Origin: an uncultured Mediterraneibacter sp.
Lineage (GTDB): Bacteria > Bacillota > Clostridia > Lachnospirales > Lachnospiraceae
Assembly: GCA_944377745.1 (NCBI GenBank)
Contig: CALWFV010000009.1
Location: 1-64,000 of the forward strand
Length of the DNA: 64,000 bases
Direction: 5' to 3'
Below are positions 62,932 to 64,000 of the stretch, piece by piece (positions within the stretch are counted from its first letter, which is position 1; every line of letters begins with the position of its first letter). The notes beneath the pieces are model-generated. The model ran no database searches and was not told the DNA's origin. It saw only the letters and a program-made list of their open reading frames with translations. The position numbers and the translations under genes are program-made.

Positions 62932-63770
62932 TGGGAGCAAGAAAAGCAAAACACGGCTGGCCGCTGACAATATTTTTTACGATCGTGAGCCTTCTGTATA
63001 TATATCCGATCATGCTGGTGTTCATTAATTCGTTTAAAAAGAAAGCATATATCAGCAAATATCCGTTTAAGATCCCGACAGGGAACATGTTTGTTGGACT
63101 GGAAAACTATATCCGAGGCATAGAGCAGACCGGTCTGGTCGAAGCTTTCGGATGGAGCATTTTCATCACTGTACTCTCTGTGGCTGCGATTATCCTCTGT
63201 TGCTCCATGTGCGCGTGGTATATCAGCCGTGTACACACAAAAGTGACGAAAGCAATATATATCTTATGCCTGTTTGCTATGATCGTACCTTTCCAGATGG
63301 AGATGTACACGCTGTCAAAGATCGCAAACATGCTCCGTATGGGGAATCCCTGGGGGATCATTATCATCTATCTGGGATTCGGAGCAGGGCTTTCGGTCTT
63401 TATGTTCACCGGGTTCATGAAATCTATTCCGCTGGAGATCGAGGAAGCGGCGATGATAGACGGATGTACGCCGCTCCAGACATTCTTCCGGGTGGTCATG
63501 CCTATCGCAAAGCCGACCTGCATTACAGTGGTGATCCTGCAGGCAATGTGGATCTGGAACGATTATCTTCTGCCATCCCTGGTGCTGGATCAGAGAAAAT
63601 ATAAGACGATCCCCATGGCGGTTCAGTATTTAAAAGGCGGATACGGCTCCGTTGATATGGGTGCCATGATGGGAACCCTGGTTTTGGCCATTGTGCCGAT
63701 CATCATTTTCTATCTGTTCTGCCAGAGATATATCATTGAAGGCGTAGTGGCAGGAGCTGTCAAAGGATAG
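62931..63770 (+). CDS. MalG/UgpE-like sugar ABC permease
   Basis: The 279-residue partner permease has six helices and the EAA loop 'PLEIEEAAMIDGCTPLQTFF'. It ends QRYIIEGVVAGAVKG, the intact version of the ending seen in the broken permease at 3201. It completes a binding-protein/permease/permease operon. A strong terminator follows. Confidence 0.94.
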   Translation: MGARKAKHGWPLTIFFTIVSLLYIYPIMLVFINSFKKKAYISKYPFKIPTGNMFVGLENYIRGIEQTGLVEAFGWSIFITVLSVAAIILCCSMCAWYISRVHTKVTKAIYILCLFAMIVPFQMEMYTLSKIANMLRMGNPWGIIIIYLGFGAGLSVFMFTGFMKSIPLEIEEAAMIDGCTPLQTFFRVVMPIAKPTCITVVILQAMWIWNDYLLPSLVLDQRKYKTIPMAVQYLKGGYGSVDMGAMMGTLVLAIVPIIIFYLFCQRYIIEGVVAGAVKG

Positions 63771-63849
63771 GACAGAAAAGGGGAGAAGCCGGCGCACTGT
63801 GCTGCATCGGGGTGCGGCGCCCGCTTCCTCAGCTTTTTGGAAAATGATA

Positions 63850-63897
63850 AAGCCGGGTCAGACACTCGTCCAGTGGGACTTCTGTCTGACCCGGCTT
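63850..63897. terminator. Bidirectional terminator after the sugar operon
   Basis: AAGCCGGGTCAGACA (63850-63864) and TGTCTGACCCGGCTT (63883-63897) form a perfect 15-bp stem between convergent genes. Confidence 0.85.
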
Positions 63898-63898
63898 C

Positions 63899-64000
63899 TC
63901 AGTTCATCCGGAAGATGCGGTCTTCCCGCGCAAATACCGGAGCGAATTGTTTCAGTCCGAATCTCTGGACAAACAGTTCACATTTGCACAGGAAAAAATA
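63899..64000 (-). CDS. C-terminal end of a minus-strand gene cut by the window edge
   Basis: A frame on the minus strand is open from the window edge to TGA at 63899-63901, giving 33 residues ending QFAPVFAREDRIFRMN. The stop lies directly before the bidirectional terminator, as expected for a real gene end. The family cannot be told from so short a piece. Confidence 0.5.
   Translation of the reverse strand, partial: YFFLCKCELFVQRFGLKQFAPVFAREDRIFRMN

Overview
The window looks like chromosomal DNA of a gut-type Firmicute, most likely Lachnospiraceae. This is inferred from strong AGGAGG-type ribosome binding sites, TTGACA/TATAAT promoters, PPi-dependent phosphofructokinase, many MalEFG-type sugar ABC operons, OmpR-type two-component pairs and the protein flavour. 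The genus cannot be fixed by eye. There is no rRNA, CRISPR array or recognisable prophage.

Layout. 1-3.2 kb: the 3' end of a group II intron, then a decaying sugar ABC operon (substrate-binding protein without its secretion signal, two permeases broken by frameshifts and a nonsense codon). 3.4-9.5 kb: Zn-dependent phospholipase C-like protein, UMF1-type MFS carrier, and a MacB-like ATPase with a giant coiled-coil FtsX permease. 9.7-12.8 kb: copper module (two CsoR boxes, csoR, copA with a C-terminal CopZ-like domain that has its own internal start). 12.8-16.9 kb: pyrC, pfp, glf. 17.1-20.6 kb: an unrecognised two-gene surface system (membrane pseudokinase plus Ig-like protein). 21-23.7 kb: Asn-rich small protein, rRNA methyltransferase, rdgB, yfcE-like. 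23.8-24.6 kb: seven-tRNA operon. 24.8-26.5 kb: IS110-family element. 26.5-28.3 kb: FGGY kinase and a Crh-like HPr homologue.

28.4-37.1 kb: a two-component system, divergent from an unusual operon (giant lipoprotein with a solute-binding domain, MalF/MalG-like permeases, HlyD-like adaptor, MacB-periplasmic-domain protein, no ATPase), with a ~30-bp-arm inverted repeat between them. 37.2-37.9 kb: MntA/HepT toxin-antitoxin. 38-39.6 kb: MATE exporter behind an attenuator. 39.7-45.6 kb: beta-glucoside operon (LacI regulator, PTS EIIBCA, apiosidase-like DUF4038 protein, GH1 6-phospho-beta-glucosidase). 45.8-49 kb: mntP and a second two-component system. 49.1-52.9 kb: AGCS symporter, hisH-hisF, ung, tRNA-Gly. 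53-56.9 kb: MacB-type ABC system with a membrane-anchored CARDB/S-layer-like partner. 57-59.5 kb: YtrA-type regulator with ABC-2 exporter and lipoprotein. 59.5-60.4 kb: RluA-family synthase. 60.6-63.8 kb: an intact sugar ABC operon. A gene truncated by the window edge follows on the minus strand.

The best candidates for something undescribed are the 30.5-37.1 kb operon and the 17.1-20.6 kb pseudokinase/Ig pair. Other notable points are the internal copZ start, a perfect 64-bp palindrome at 60435-60498, a dispersed CAGCAAGTG hairpin family, the coupled leader ORF/attenuator before the MATE gene, and the IS110 non-coding end that may encode a bridge RNA.
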